A stretch of 64,000 nucleotides of DNA. It comes from Phytopythium helicoides (Eukaryota > Oomycota > Peronosporomycetes > Pythiales > Pythiaceae). A program made the translations under genes and the position numbers. Where the stretch lies: NCBI GenBank assembly GCA_024867545.1, contig JANFNE010000020.1, positions 992,001 through 1,056,000 of the forward strand, in the 5' to 3' direction. Under the pieces are notes generated by a model, which saw nothing but the letters and a program-made list of their open reading frames with translations, did no database searches and was not told the origin of the DNA. This document shows, in pieces, positions 41,406 through 52,721 of this stretch. Each line of letters starts with the position of its first letter. Positions within the stretch are counted from its first letter, which is position 1.

Positions 41406-42035
41406 TCAGACAGGTGTTAGTTGAAGATGCTCCATTGGCAGAGAGCCCACGATCTTCACCTGGTGGAGGAAGAGAAGCTCGAGCTGAGCTTCTGCATCCA
41501 CAATATCATGAGTAACGCGACCGTCTAGGGAATTTATGAACCGCGTGCTGGTCAACTTCTGCTGAAGGAGCACGCGGAGTGCTTGGGATCCCCATCCCAT
41601 CCGAAGAAGAGCATCAACTTCGGATACAAGAGACGGATGAATGCCTCGCCGAATGAAAGCAGTCGCTAGCACCGTGTGGTTCCCATCTTGGAGAAGGCGA
41701 TGATCTAGCTTAGTAATATCAGTCGCTATCTTGGCTCGATGCTGACAGAAGACATGTGATCTGCACTAGTAGATTCGGACGTACTGGCTATCTGTTTCGT
41801 AAGGTGTTGCATACGTGTAGAAATATGTGCTCAGAGCTTCCATCTCAATTTTGGCATCGCGGAGAGTCTGATATATGCCAACTTGCTCATAGTCCACATG
41901 CGCCAGGTCGTTTCTTCCTTCGTCTTGAGGCAAACCCGAGTCGAAATCCAATTTTGAGCTGTAGAAATGCTCAGAGGTGTCCGATTGGACCTTTGCAGCT
42001 GGTCCGTCGATCGCTTCGTCGCTGGCGCTGTTCAT
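41406..42035 (-). pseudogene. Transposase-like ORF with an in-frame stop
   Basis: One continuous frame of 210 codons from an ATG at 42035, interrupted only by a TAG at 41766-41768. The first part reads QTLRDAKIEMEALSTYFYTY. After the stop it reads CRSHVFCQHRAKIATDITKL, NHTVLATAFIRRGIHPSLVS and EVDALLRMGWGSQALRVLLQ. The short Cys/His block followed by a helical segment resembles the N-terminal region of MULE-type transposases common in oomycetes. The DDE catalytic core is absent, so it is a fragment. The superfamily call is tentative. Confidence 0.4.
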
Positions 42036-43094
42036 CTTCTCTCGAGAAGAATTGACAACGAGTAAGCAATGCAGATCATTTGTCCTCAGTGGCTGAAGAT
42101 CTACTAAACAGGCACGCATATCACGCACTCAATATCGTTTGCACGCTCAATACCGTTATCCTCTTCAGCAAATCAGCCTCTCCACCTCCACCGTCGTCAC
42201 TTATCGTCAATATGGAGCACATGCATTGTGATAAAGTACTTGCGCTCCGAACTTACCAACCAATACGCACGCGCACACAGACCTCTACACGCACGCACCA
42301 GACCGGTGGTGGTGGAGCCGACAGGCGCACACGAGGAGTTCCCAAAGGGTACTCGGACCCGCAGCGAGCTAGAGAGGGCTCGCAAAAGCCACCCCCTAGG
42401 CAATACCTCGGATCATTGTGATCCCCGTTGAGCGGCTCGGGATCAGGAGATCTAAACGGGCGGTTCAAGGACCGGCCCGAGACTTGTGGCAGTCGGGCCT
42501 GTCACAGACCAACACACACAAACGTTAAAATCCAAAGGTTCCTTCAGGAGCGTTGTCCGCTTCCTGAGGAACCAACCAGCGGATAGATAACTACACATCA
42601 GAGCTCCGCAGGACTCTGAGGCACACACAGATACCGCCTAAACACGCACCACATACCCACGGGTGCGCTGGCGTAGAATAGGTCCTTTGCGCTTTCACTT
42701 GTTTCTTCACTTGTTTCTTCACTTGTTTTCAATGCCCTGTATCACAATATGGAATGGAGGAGCTCGGGACGTGGCGCACACAACCGCACACGTCCAGCAC
42801 TCGACTGCGCGCTTGCCGTCTAATGGGGCTGGATGGGGTTGAGACTCGCTAGACTTCCTCACGATGCGTCACAAACCTTAAAAGAGGACGTGTGGAACGC
42901 TGGCGGTGCTATCAACTCCTGAGCTAGCCATCGCTGGCCACGAACATCGTGTTGTTGTGTTTGCAAACATCAAGTGCATGACTGTCATGCAGGGAATCAA
43001 CAATCCTCATGGTCTTGGAATGTGACTATCATGCCGAGATATGCTGATACGACATTCGTTCAGCTTGGATCTCGTACTCGTGCTAAGGATTTCT
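42036..43094. other. Non-coding stretch beside copia remnants
   Basis: About 1.06 kb without a supported gene. It includes a GT/CA-rich part at 42260-42320 and a 12-bp tandem (CACTTGTTTCTT) repeated at 42696, 42708 and, shortened, 42720. If the copia remnant to the right keeps its 3' end, its LTR should lie here, but I could not find a matching partner near 59,300-59,800. Confidence 0.4.
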
Positions 43095-44732
43095 TCACTC
43101 CTTCATCATGATAAACTGCATCATGTTGCTATGCATAGACGGCCAGTCTGACACCATTCTTTCCATCTCATCTCGATGAACAACTACGAGAAAACAACGG
43201 AAGAACTCAAACTTAACTCGTGCGAGTGGCTTTGTCAATACGTCCGCAACCATCTCATTAGTTCCGCAGTGTTTTAGCTGCATACGCTCTCGTTCTTACA
43301 AGTTACGGTCGTAGTGATAGCGATTTTCAATGTGCTTGCTACCATTATGCTTTCCGGGCTTGTTTGATAGTGCAATTGCAGCTGTGTTGTTACTCCAAAG
43401 TATTGGAGACTCATATTCCCAATGTAGCTCGTCGCAGAGACCTCGTAGCCACATAATATCTCTCGCTCCTTCATTCATCGCAACATATTCTGCTTCCATC
43501 GTGCTCTGCACCTTGAGACCTTGTCTCCTAGATCCGTAAGAGGTCACTCTTCGATTAATCATTGTGACATACCCACTAACTGACTGACAGTCTGTATGAT
43601 CACTCGCATAGTCAGCATCACTGAACGCTTTAAGTCAAGCAAGATGAGCTTTAGATTCTTGAGTGATAATCATGTAGATCAAAATGCTTTGTAGATTGCA
43701 GATATCGCAGCACTCATTTAGCTTGGGAGTAATGACTTGAGTTGAACGAGGACATGTATTGACCCAGTCGTCGAACAACGTGAGCTATATCTGGTCTTGA
43801 GCCGGACACGAGATACTCCAATGCTCCTATCAGTTCTCGGTACGCTGGTGCCTTGTTTTCATCATGATCAGCTACGTCCAGGTGTGTTTCTTGCGATGTG
43901 GCTTCAGGCGTAGCAATACCATGGTACTGGTGCATATGGAAACGTCGAAGCACTTCCTCCATGTAAGATTTCTGACTAAAGAACACACAATTGCATTCTC
44001 GATTAATAATCACTTCGACCCCCAGTAAGTACTTCACTGGGCCGAGTGCAACCAGCTCAAAATTTGCAGCTAGCTGGTCTGCAACTCTCTCACATCGGTC
44101 TGTTAATCGCATGAGTAGTAAATCATCAACATAGACAGTCAGGAGCATGACAATTTCCCCCTTCTCGTGGAGAGCGTAAAGACCATGATCACTCTCGAGA
44201 CGCACAAATCCGAGTGCAATGAGATGTCGGTGAAGCGTTTGTTCCACACATGTGGTGCCTGTTTGAGTCCGTATAGTGCCTTGATTAGTTAAAAAAATTT
44301 AGAGTTACCTGGCGATCCACACCCTTGAGGCAGCTACATGCATACTCTTTCTGTCAGTACGCCATGCAAGAAGGCAGTTTCCACGTCAGACTGCAGAATT
44401 GCTCAGTTTCGCTGCATGGCAAAGTAGATAGCCGCACGAATAGTATGAAATCGTATCACAGGAGCTAAAGTCTCGTTGCAATTTTCTCGAAACTTCTGTT
44501 TGAAGCCATTAATAACGAGTCTGGCTTTGAACCGCTTGATGAACCCAGCCTTGTCTATCTTGACAGTGAAAACCCATTTGTTCGTAACCACCGCATCATC
44601 ACTAGCAACTCTTTGATCAACAACTATCCAAACCCCACGTCGGTCTAACGATGCTTTTTCTTCTGCTGCACGCTTCCAGTCTGAGGCCAATTGCGATTTC
44701 ATTGCATCTGATGTTCGGCGTCGGCAACCCAA
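43095..44732 (-). mobile_element. Ty1/copia retrotransposon remnant: reverse transcriptase and RNase H
   Basis: Minus-strand pieces in copia order. 44403-44732 carries the RT entry region (WKRAAEEKASLDRRGVWIVV, FKARLVINGFKQ). 43714-44247 carries the RT palm with the YVDDLL active site. 43296-43562 carries RNase H (STMEAEYVAMNEGARDIMWL). 43095-43283 carries its end (NEMVADVLTKPLAR). The pieces lie in different frames with several stops and short losses between them, so the element is dead. Integrase and gag are not adjacent; they occur at 51754-52461 and 57733-59279 on the same strand. Confidence 0.85.
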
Positions 44733-44929
44733 CGGAGGATGTCATGAGCATCGAGGCATCGTACGTGGACGGCATCAGCGGCGCCGCTATCCTCGCGTAC
44801 AACGTCGAGGCGATGCCAGACAACCCGATAGAGTCGATCTCGGTCAAGAAGGTGGAGCTCGTGCCGGAGCTCAACTCAGTCTACCTCGTCAACAACCCCG
44901 GCTACTTGTTGATCGAAGGAACGGGATAA
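44706..44929 (+). pseudogene. GC-rich coding fragment at a copia junction, unknown
   Basis: Immediately beyond the copia RT, the plus strand reads GVGNPTEDVMSIEASYVDGI and later NNPGYLLIEGTG, ending at TAA 44927-44929. Third positions are strongly G/C, like host genes and unlike the surrounding repeats. The beta-strand pattern could fit the end of a secreted beta-helix protein, but that is weak. It is best seen as the 3' end of a host-type gene captured or cut at the junction. Confidence 0.35.
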
Positions 44930-45541
44930 GTGATGCTGCCGAGTTTCGAGTAAGCCGGCAACCACTTGCTGCACTCAGTCAACTTCAAGCGGACGCATCT
45001 ACTTCCAAGGTGCACGCGTGCCATCATGTCCAAGAGCGGATTCTACCTGTCAGGTCTCGCGCATCACGATTTAAGCGTTCTCAATATGTATAATGGATCC
45101 TGGACTTGACTCGCGTGTTTTTGATCCAGTGTTTGGTACTGTCATTTTTTTTTTGTGCATGTTTTGATATGCATCTTGCGGTTTAACCGTGAAGTTGGCG
45201 TGTTTGTTGGAGCAAAAGTTAAGCCAGGTGAAGCAGAAAAGTATTAAACTCCGGGACCCAAACTTGTGGCGTGTTCGGCAATCACCAGCAGGAAGTCTCC
45301 GAGTGGTTCAAGCACTTGCCAGTTGTGGTGGTGCAATCTTATATACTAGATTGAGCGAAAGCTGACTTTCACGGACGCGAATAGCAAACTGACAGACTGA
45401 TGGGCGGCAGTTTTTAAGCCCTACGTGCTGGTAGCAGCAGAGCTGAGCTGATACTGCATGGATTGGTTGCAATGCGAAGTTAAAGTGGTTAAATTTGACG
45501 ACGTAGCTGTTGCTTTACAGTTGCAAGCGTTGCATACTTTT
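44930..45541. other. Stretch without a supported gene
   Basis: 612 bp between the GC-rich fragment and the inverted-repeat arm. A short plus frame (about 45459-45587, MDWLQCEVKVVKFDDVAVAL) crosses into the arm. No element ends or target-site duplication were recognised. Confidence 0.4.
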
Positions 45542-47058
45542 GTGCAGCTCAAGCGAGTCAAATTCAATCCTCGACAAACTCTACCATGACCCGAGATGAG
45601 TAACCAGCAGTGTGCCTTGTTGGAGGGAGAACTCTTTCTTTTTTATTTGGAGTGTGAATTATGTCGTGCCTTGGAGGGATTTGACTGGCATGCCAACATA
45701 AAGACGAGCGAGTGCGGTGCAGTCTACTCCGCCGTCTTGATGCATCTGTTCCTAGCATGTGCTCTACCATTCTCTGCGGCTGAATGGTGACCAAGGAATA
45801 CGAAGCCAAGACCGCCGATGTCATCAGTCGATAGGAAATGTTGACGAGTATGTGTGGTCGTGCAGATCGTGGCGACATTATTCTGGCGCTCTTTCTGTTC
45901 AGCGCTGCAAATGCAGTGAGTTTATAAGGCTACTCTATTGCGTCGTTGAGAGTTGTGTCGAGTCTAAGTTCCTGCCGCATATGCACGACAGAGGAACTCT
46001 GCAAATCGCTGCTGCAACACCGAGATGTCGAGGCATCAATGCGCCGGTTGATTGGTATGTCCAAGATCGTATGAGCTGAGCAGGCTGCAAGATTTTGCGT
46101 CACTTATTTCGGATGTGACGCAACGTAAGATGAGATGGCGGAGATGGCGACCTCCGCCGAGGTAATCTTACCCGCACGGATTCTTGAACTTCTCCAAGTG
46201 TTTGTGGTCAAGATGGAATGACTGGTCGCCCGTCTCTGGTGGTGATGCTGCATGCTAGCAGCAGAACGACAAGCTCCAAAGCATGCCGTCTCGTGTCGTG
46301 GAGGCTATAGTGGTTCACAACTTTGATGAGCGCTGAACGACAGAGGAAGCGAAGTCTCTGACTGCAAGGTGACCGAGCGACGCCGCAGTGACCGCATCGT
46401 GCTCGCGTTGATTGTGTTGATTGCGTCGATTGCGTCGATTTCAACGGCAGTAATGGCGGTGATCTGCCACTGCAGACGCTTCTTCATCCGATGGTCTTTA
46501 CGACCATCGGTGTACTGAGTATTGTGGGTGTCGACGTGCTGCTAATTGAGATGCAACTGATCGGTGTGAGCGGTTCTGTGGCTCGCTCTACATTTTGGAA
46601 TGGGAAAATTTGACGCTCGAGTGCAACAGTTCGAGACGTTCAGCTTGCGATACACATACATTACCTGGTGCTAGTCATTTTTCTTCTTGTTGGCAGCTAC
46701 AGGCTGGCGAGGAATGGTTTGTGAGCACTTGGATATATTTTTCTCCATGTAGTGACCGTGAGCTGAGTACCAGATACGCTATTGAACCCGCCTCGATAGT
46801 CCCAAAGAGCCAGCTTGATACAAAATGAGCTTGCTCACACTTTCGTCTTCGAGCTCGTACAGCTGCTCAAATAAACGTCCCATCGTCTCCTTCGACTCTA
46901 GTTGCTGAATAGTCAAGGTAACACGCTGAACTAACGCCGACATTGCTGAGTTTTTTTTTTTTTTTTTGTTTTCGATCTGTCCTTGACAATTCCGCAAGCC
47001 ATCTTGGTCGCTGCCGTGACTAAATGTGGGCTGCACCATTCCCAGTTAAGACCTAGCT
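45542..47058 (-). repeat. Left arm of a 1.5-kb inverted repeat (inverted copy of the hAT 3' part)
   Basis: 1517 bp that is the reverse complement of 49179-50691. Open frames appear in mirror image with identical translations in both arms. The only difference I found is one homopolymer: T17 at 46951-46967 here against A13 at 49270-49282. The outer edge is GTGCAGCTC at 45542; the inner edge is GACCTAGCT at 47050-47058. Within the arm are four 9-bp units of AATCGACGC type at 46409-46444 and a 9-bp-stem hairpin at 46488-46510 (CCGATGGTC, loop TTTAC). It encodes, inverted, the middle of the hAT transposase (VQRVTLTIQQLESKETMGRL). Confidence 0.95.
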
Positions 47059-49178
47059 TGTCGAGAGGCCTAACTGCTTTTTGGATGTATTCTTCTTAGT
47101 CTTCCTTTGTGAGTGCATATCAACACAGCTTGGCATCGTTTGTGGAGGCGGTGGCGCTCCTGTCTAATGACAGCATCGAGCTTTGCGCTTTTGTGCTGCA
47201 TAGGGCTGCATCGTTTGGCAGCTGTAAAAACAATCCATTCTTTGCCCTAGATCTTGTATGGGAACTGACAGGTAGATCATCAGCGGAAGCCTTTTCATTC
47301 CCTTCAAGAAGGCTGAGGCGAACGTTTAAACCCTCAACCTTGCTGAGGATGGTTGTTCTCTTCTTTGCTTGGGCTAGATTTTTTCCCTCGCATTAGTTGA
47401 TCGATTCCAGCCAAACGCTTGTTCAGACTGTCTATTTGGTTGGAAAACGAGACTTCCAGAACCTGCAAAGTTGCCATTATACGAGCGTAGTTAGGATTAG
47501 ACTGCCGGACCACATCCCTGGTTGTTTCATTGTTATTGTTAATGGGTCGTTGATCGCGAGCTTCAAGCTCGGACAAGCGGCAGGAAAGCACTGTCAATTT
47601 TTCTAGGAGATTGCTGTCACATTCATCGCCATCGCAGGATACGTCGCTGTAGTTGCCGTCGTAACAGTCGTAATCGCAGTCATTACCGCGGCTGTACTCG
47701 TTGTCTACTTCATCTTTTGCGATGGTTGTTTTGACTGAACTTCATTCGAGGACGCTAACGCAAATGAAGCCCCTTCACTCTGAGCTCTTCTGGCTTCAGA
47801 ATCCTCAAACATCTCTCGGAGACGCTGAAGCTCACCAGCAAGCGTCCTCAACACTTGTTTTTGACGCCATAGTAGCTTTTGCTCCTATGCAAATCTTGGA
47901 ATGAAATATAACAATTGCTTGCTCCAGGTCGCCTGAGTGAATTCAAAAGTATCTTCTTGGCAGTTTTCAACGGCAATAGAAACAACGCGAAAACGGCAAC
48001 CGTTACTGAGCACAGTGAGCACAGATGGCGTTTTTGTCTAAATTTCTTTTGCAGTCCCTGGCAAGTGAAACGCGTGGTAACGAATCGTCGTAACGTCGTG
48101 AGAGTTTACAGGACTTTCGTGGCGTTTGGCTTTGATTTGTATAGCACCCCTCCAAGGTGGCGTCAAAGTTCTACCAATTATTTGAAAATTTGAATTTTTG
48201 CTTGGTTCGAAACGGCGCGCAATGTCAGATGTATAGAAATCTTGTGCATGTTATGTTGAGGAAAGTCAATGGCTTCGAGTGTGAGATACTTGTAGCTCAT
48301 TCATTTCCCTTTTTGTGTTGTAGCAGCCTCCACAACAGCTCGTATGCGTCGTCATCCTCCACCACCCTCGCCTGTGAAGAATGCACGACTAGTATTTCGT
48401 CCTCCTGACGGGTACCAAGTCCTACCGAAGAAGAGGAAAGCAGAGAATTCTGTCATCTACGAGTGGGGAGTTCGAGTTAAAAAAAAATGATGGCTCTTTC
48501 GTCGGATGGGTTTGTATGGGCGACGAAGACTGCCGAGTAAGAACGGTTATAATTCCGATGTATAGCAGAAAGCCTCGGCTGCAACAAAGCACTTGAAGCA
48601 AGTGCGCGCGGTTGTATCGAAGTAGACAGCAGTGGCGGAAGAAAACAAACGAAATCACAAGACGCGAGAACAATCGCTTTTGACATCCACAATAGCTACT
48701 GAAAATCCCGGCCGCCTCCTTCTTATTCTTGAAACACTTCTCATCGTCACCAGCAATGCAGCTTTCCAATTTGCTGACAACGAATACACAAAAGACGTCA
48801 TTGCTGTTGGAATAAAGCCTGAATGCTGGCTCGTAATCTATGCAGCAATGAAAGTAAAGATAGTTAGCACGATTCGTCAGTCCCGTGCTGGTGCGGTACC
48901 TAGCTTTTCGATGGTAACTGATTTTTGGACGTGCAAAACAACCGGCTCAAAGTTCAATGGAGTTCGGGTGTATATGATTGACTCATCGTGGATGTTTTCC
49001 TCTGTTCTCCTTGGCTTTCGGTGCTTCAATCCAGACTTCAAAGAAAATGATTCGGGTGTCCGCGTGCCATTTAGATGGTGGATAGGCGCTATGCTTGCAG
49101 ACTACGGTTTAAAAACGACTAATTTTCATGGTGCGACATCTGACGGGGGTCCAGATATAAAACGCATGATGAAAGTCG
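47059..49178. other. Spacer of the inverted repeat
   Basis: 2120 bp of unique sequence between the arms. The left half encodes a coiled-coil ORF on the minus strand (47334-47935). The right half encodes the start of a hAT transposase on the plus strand (from 48632). Between them lies about 700 bp with no supported gene. Confidence 0.9.
47334..47935 (-). pseudogene. Coiled-coil ORF in the spacer, frame-broken
   Basis: The minus strand reads LAGELQRLREMFEDSEARRA from about 47880, then after a break at an A4 run near 47712 continues as DEVDNEYSRGNDCDYDCYDG, an Asp/Tyr-rich linker, and LSCRLSELEARDQRP, then IMATLQVLEVSFSNQIDSLN and a stop at 47334. It diverges from the hAT gene. Whether it is an accessory gene of the transposon or an unrelated remnant cannot be told. 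No family recognised. Confidence 0.4.
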
Positions 49179-49454
49179 AGCTAGGTCTTAACTGGGAATG
49201 GTGCAGCCCACATTTAGTCACGGCAGCGACCAAGATGGCTTGCGGAATTGTCAAGGACAGATCGAAAACAAAAAAAAAAAAACTCAGCAATGTCGGCGTT
49301 AGTTCAGCGTGTTACCTTGACTATTCAGCAACTAGAGTCGAAGGAGACGATGGGACGTTTATTTGAGCAGCTGTACGAGCTCGAAGACGAAAGTGTGAGC
49401 AAGCTCATTTTGTATCAAGCTGGCTCTTTGGGACTATCGAGGCGGGTTCAATAG
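48632..49454 (+). mobile_element. hAT-like transposase, N-terminal and middle part (decayed)
   Basis: The frame reads PSFSMVTDFWTCKTTGSKFN, FHGATSDGGPDIKRMMKVEL and LNWEWCSPHLVTAATKMACG, the pattern of the hAT superfamily core (a DxW start, the SDGGPD loop, and WC.PH). At an A13 run (49270-49282) the frame shifts; the next frame reads VQRVTLTIQQLESKETMGRL and FEQLYELEDESVSKLILYQ until 49454. Beyond that the right arm keeps short hAT-like scraps (SDEEASAVADH) in broken frames. The coding sequence crosses the spacer/right-arm border at 49179 smoothly, so the right arm is the original and the left arm the copy. Confidence 0.75.
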
Positions 49455-50691
49455 CGTATCTGGTACTCAGCTCACGGTCACTACATGGAGAAAAATATAT
49501 CCAAGTGCTCACAAACCATTCCTCGCCAGCCTGTAGCTGCCAACAAGAAGAAAAATGACTAGCACCAGGTAATGTATGTGTATCGCAAGCTGAACGTCTC
49601 GAACTGTTGCACTCGAGCGTCAAATTTTCCCATTCCAAAATGTAGAGCGAGCCACAGAACCGCTCACACCGATCAGTTGCATCTCAATTAGCAGCACGTC
49701 GACACCCACAATACTCAGTACACCGATGGTCGTAAAGACCATCGGATGAAGAAGCGTCTGCAGTGGCAGATCACCGCCATTACTGCCGTTGAAATCGACG
49801 CAATCGACGCAATCAACACAATCAACGCGAGCACGATGCGGTCACTGCGGCGTCGCTCGGTCACCTTGCAGTCAGAGACTTCGCTTCCTCTGTCGTTCAG
49901 CGCTCATCAAAGTTGTGAACCACTATAGCCTCCACGACACGAGACGGCATGCTTTGGAGCTTGTCGTTCTGCTGCTAGCATGCAGCATCACCACCAGAGA
50001 CGGGCGACCAGTCATTCCATCTTGACCACAAACACTTGGAGAAGTTCAAGAATCCGTGCGGGTAAGATTACCTCGGCGGAGGTCGCCATCTCCGCCATCT
50101 CATCTTACGTTGCGTCACATCCGAAATAAGTGACGCAAAATCTTGCAGCCTGCTCAGCTCATACGATCTTGGACATACCAATCAACCGGCGCATTGATGC
50201 CTCGACATCTCGGTGTTGCAGCAGCGATTTGCAGAGTTCCTCTGTCGTGCATATGCGGCAGGAACTTAGACTCGACACAACTCTCAACGACGCAATAGAG
50301 TAGCCTTATAAACTCACTGCATTTGCAGCGCTGAACAGAAAGAGCGCCAGAATAATGTCGCCACGATCTGCACGACCACACATACTCGTCAACATTTCCT
50401 ATCGACTGATGACATCGGCGGTCTTGGCTTCGTATTCCTTGGTCACCATTCAGCCGCAGAGAATGGTAGAGCACATGCTAGGAACAGATGCATCAAGACG
50501 GCGGAGTAGACTGCACCGCACTCGCTCGTCTTTATGTTGGCATGCCAGTCAAATCCCTCCAAGGCACGACATAATTCACACTCCAAATAAAAAAGAAAGA
50601 GTTCTCCCTCCAACAAGGCACACTGCTGGTTACTCATCTCGGGTCATGGTAGAGTTTGTCGAGGATTGAATTTGACTCGCTTGAGCTGCAC
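49179..50691 (+). repeat. Right arm of the 1.5-kb inverted repeat
   Basis: 1513 bp, reverse complement of 45542-47058. It starts AGCTAGGTC and ends GAGCTGCAC. It holds the distal, decayed two thirds of the hAT transposase. Just outside the ends, the two flanks keep weak similarity for about 15 bp (11 of 15 when aligned), then diverge. No target-site duplication or typical hAT terminal repeat is seen at the edges. Confidence 0.95.
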
Positions 50692-51753
50692 GATAGGATG
50701 CAGCGCAGAACCACCACTATCGGTCCATACCCAATCAAATCTTCTGACAAAGGGCCGTCTCGTTGTCTGCATATAATGGATTCCCGTGGGCTTCATCAGC
50801 TCCAGTCACAACCTCGCTTCAGCTGGCAGAGCAGCTGTCAGATCTGGCAATTGATATAAACGACAGACCATCACTGACACCACGCCCAACAAACACAACA
50901 CCGAGGCACCACCAGCCACTTTTTTTTTGCCACGTCATCATTGCGATACTGCAGTCAGGACTCAATGCGAGTCGCTCCCGCGCTGTCTCGTCACGGTGAC
51001 GCTGACGCTGACGCTAACGCTGACGCTGACGCTGACGTTTGGTGCGACGGCATCACTTACGCCATGCGACAATGGCACCAAGCCACCGCCGGCGCTCTCG
51101 ATATCGTCGCTGCCGCACACTCCGCTGCTGCTTCTGTAGCTCTGCTTTCCTCTCGCCAGTACGTCGTTTTTTTAGGACCAGCCGCTGAGAACTAGCTCGC
51201 CACCTGTGAGGTCTAGGTGGACTCGCACAAGCCGCGCTGACGAGCGCAGTGTGTGAGTTCGCCCCCTTCTCCCATCCCCTCATCTCTTCCTCTGAACGTC
51301 TCGTTGCGGCTGCGGCGGTACTTTACACTCACTTCCATGCGCGATGCCGGCGCTCGTTTCGACCTGTCTCAAATGAACAAGGTTCATTCTTTGCTTGGGT
51401 GTAGCGGAGCCCTTCTGGCTTGATTGATCCGCGTTTTGGCTGCGAGGTCCGGCAGAGCCTCAGCAGCGTCATACCCATCTGCCTTTGTGGTTACCTGGCC
51501 GGAAACAGCTAGTGAAACCACCCCTGTGTGTACTCACATCGTTTGTTTGTTCAGGAGAAGAGGGAGGAAGCGCCGTCGCCTGTGCCGACTGCCGACTCTT
51601 ACGCGTGCGTTTAGCGCTCCTGGTCACGCGGACGGAGCCTACGGGGATCACAACACTCCGGTACTGACCAAGCGAGCCCAAGCCAAGAGCCTCCTCAGGG
51701 AGACCAATACCGAAGCTCGCTGCGAGAGGGGTGAGACTACTCCCTCAGCTCGC
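50692..51753. other. Stretch without a supported gene, with a hexanucleotide repeat
   Basis: About 1.06 kb. At 50998-51039 seven units of GACGCT lie in tandem, the fourth being AACGCT. Open frames on both strands (51424-51861 plus, 51053-51283 minus) have no domain. A solo LTR could be hidden here, but I could not define one. Confidence 0.45.
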
Positions 51754-52461
51754 CTATCGACCCGTCATGAAGGGCGCCACATCATCACACTCTGGCACGC
51801 CTGTATCTCGATTATCAGATGCGTTTACAGAATTATGACGCACAAGTACACTGTACGGTAGCGAGTTAAGCCGTACAACATCTTCAATCTGAATAAGCAT
51901 GTGGACAATTGGGGCACATTCGGGAAGCTCGTGGTCGCCGTGTGAGTAGGCATTTTGGAGCAAGCGTTCAACATACTTCCTTTCAACTGTGTAGTCTTCT
52001 GCAAACACAAGATTTCACTCTCTATGCGTCGATACAGCGCCAGAATTGAGGTCTAACACCTTGTAACCTCGTGTACTTGGTGAGTACCCGACAAGAATTG
52101 CTGTTCGCATTCGAGAAGACACCTTTTTCTTCGTTGCCCTCGATGCTGCTGCAATGTGATAGTAACAGAGACAGCGTCAAGTACGAAGGCATGACACATC
52201 TGGTAGATTTTCCTACAGCAGTTCATGCGGTGTTCGACATCCTAGCACTCTTGAGGCAGTCACATTGATCGTGTACACCACATGCAGTGCAGCTTCTCCC
52301 CAAAGACTGTCAGGTAGATTGGTGATATGCAGCAGCGTTATAACTTTAGGCCACACCGTAAGTGAATGCTGGTTGCTTTTATTCACGATAGCTCGCAGGG
52401 CTGAAACCCCTGCGTCCGTTTCGCCAGCAGCTTCGGCTGCAACAACCGGATTCCAACACAT
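51754..52461 (-). mobile_element. Ty1/copia remnant: integrase C-terminus and linker
   Basis: At 52213-52394 the minus strand reads LPDSLWGEAALHVVYTINVT, then SRVLGCRTPHELL, the copia integrase end. At 51754-52008 it reads VFAEDYTVERKYVERLLQNA, which fits the SRDVxFdE linker between integrase and RT. Frames are broken between them. The region 52395-52444 is a piece of the neighbouring gypsy LTR in inverted orientation. To its right the plus strand carries a short copia-like stretch, YLTKDETQIEFVKLNGMYRL (about 52460-52520), in the opposite direction, so this junction is rearranged. Confidence 0.65.
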
Positions 52462-52570
52462 TTTACCTTACCAAGGACGAAACGCAGATCGAGTTTGTGA
52501 AACTAAATGGGATGTATCGGCTGTGGTCGAATCCCGTACACCAATAGCGGACGTCAGTCGTCTGTGCTCC

Positions 52571-52685
52571 GCCACGCCAACCACCACCTCAAATGCCGCT
52601 GTTGTGAGTGGTAGTTTCACGAAGCAGGGTAGGTAAGATCTAATACACCCACTTTCAATCTGGCATTCGAGAGCGACACCGATCA
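52571..52685 (+). repeat. 5' LTR of the gypsy element (3' part only recognised)
   Basis: 115 bp matching the end of the 3' LTR at 57448-57616. The last 75 bp, from GGTAGTTTCACGAAGCAGGG to CACCGATCA, are almost identical; the first 40 bp are diverged. The 5' half of the LTR is missing or replaced here. The first 50 bp of the 3' LTR occurs instead inverted at 52395-52444. Confidence 0.75.
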
Positions 52686-52721
52686 AAGAATTCTTTAGCT
52701 GGGTTCACAAGAGGCCTAAGC

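Noticed and set aside
46409..46444. Four 9-bp units of AATCGACGC type as a CRISPR-like or satellite array
   Set aside because: The units are contiguous without spacers, degenerate and few; this is a small minisatellite inside the inverted-repeat arm.
45542..50691. The inverted repeat as an ordinary hairpin-read assembly artefact
   Set aside because: Such artefacts usually have no spacer, but here 2.1 kb of unique sequence separates the arms. Not fully excluded; listed as a finding with a read check.
52533..52550. tRNA T-loop-like word GGTCGAATCCCGTA
   Set aside because: No acceptor stem or anticodon arm could be folded around it.
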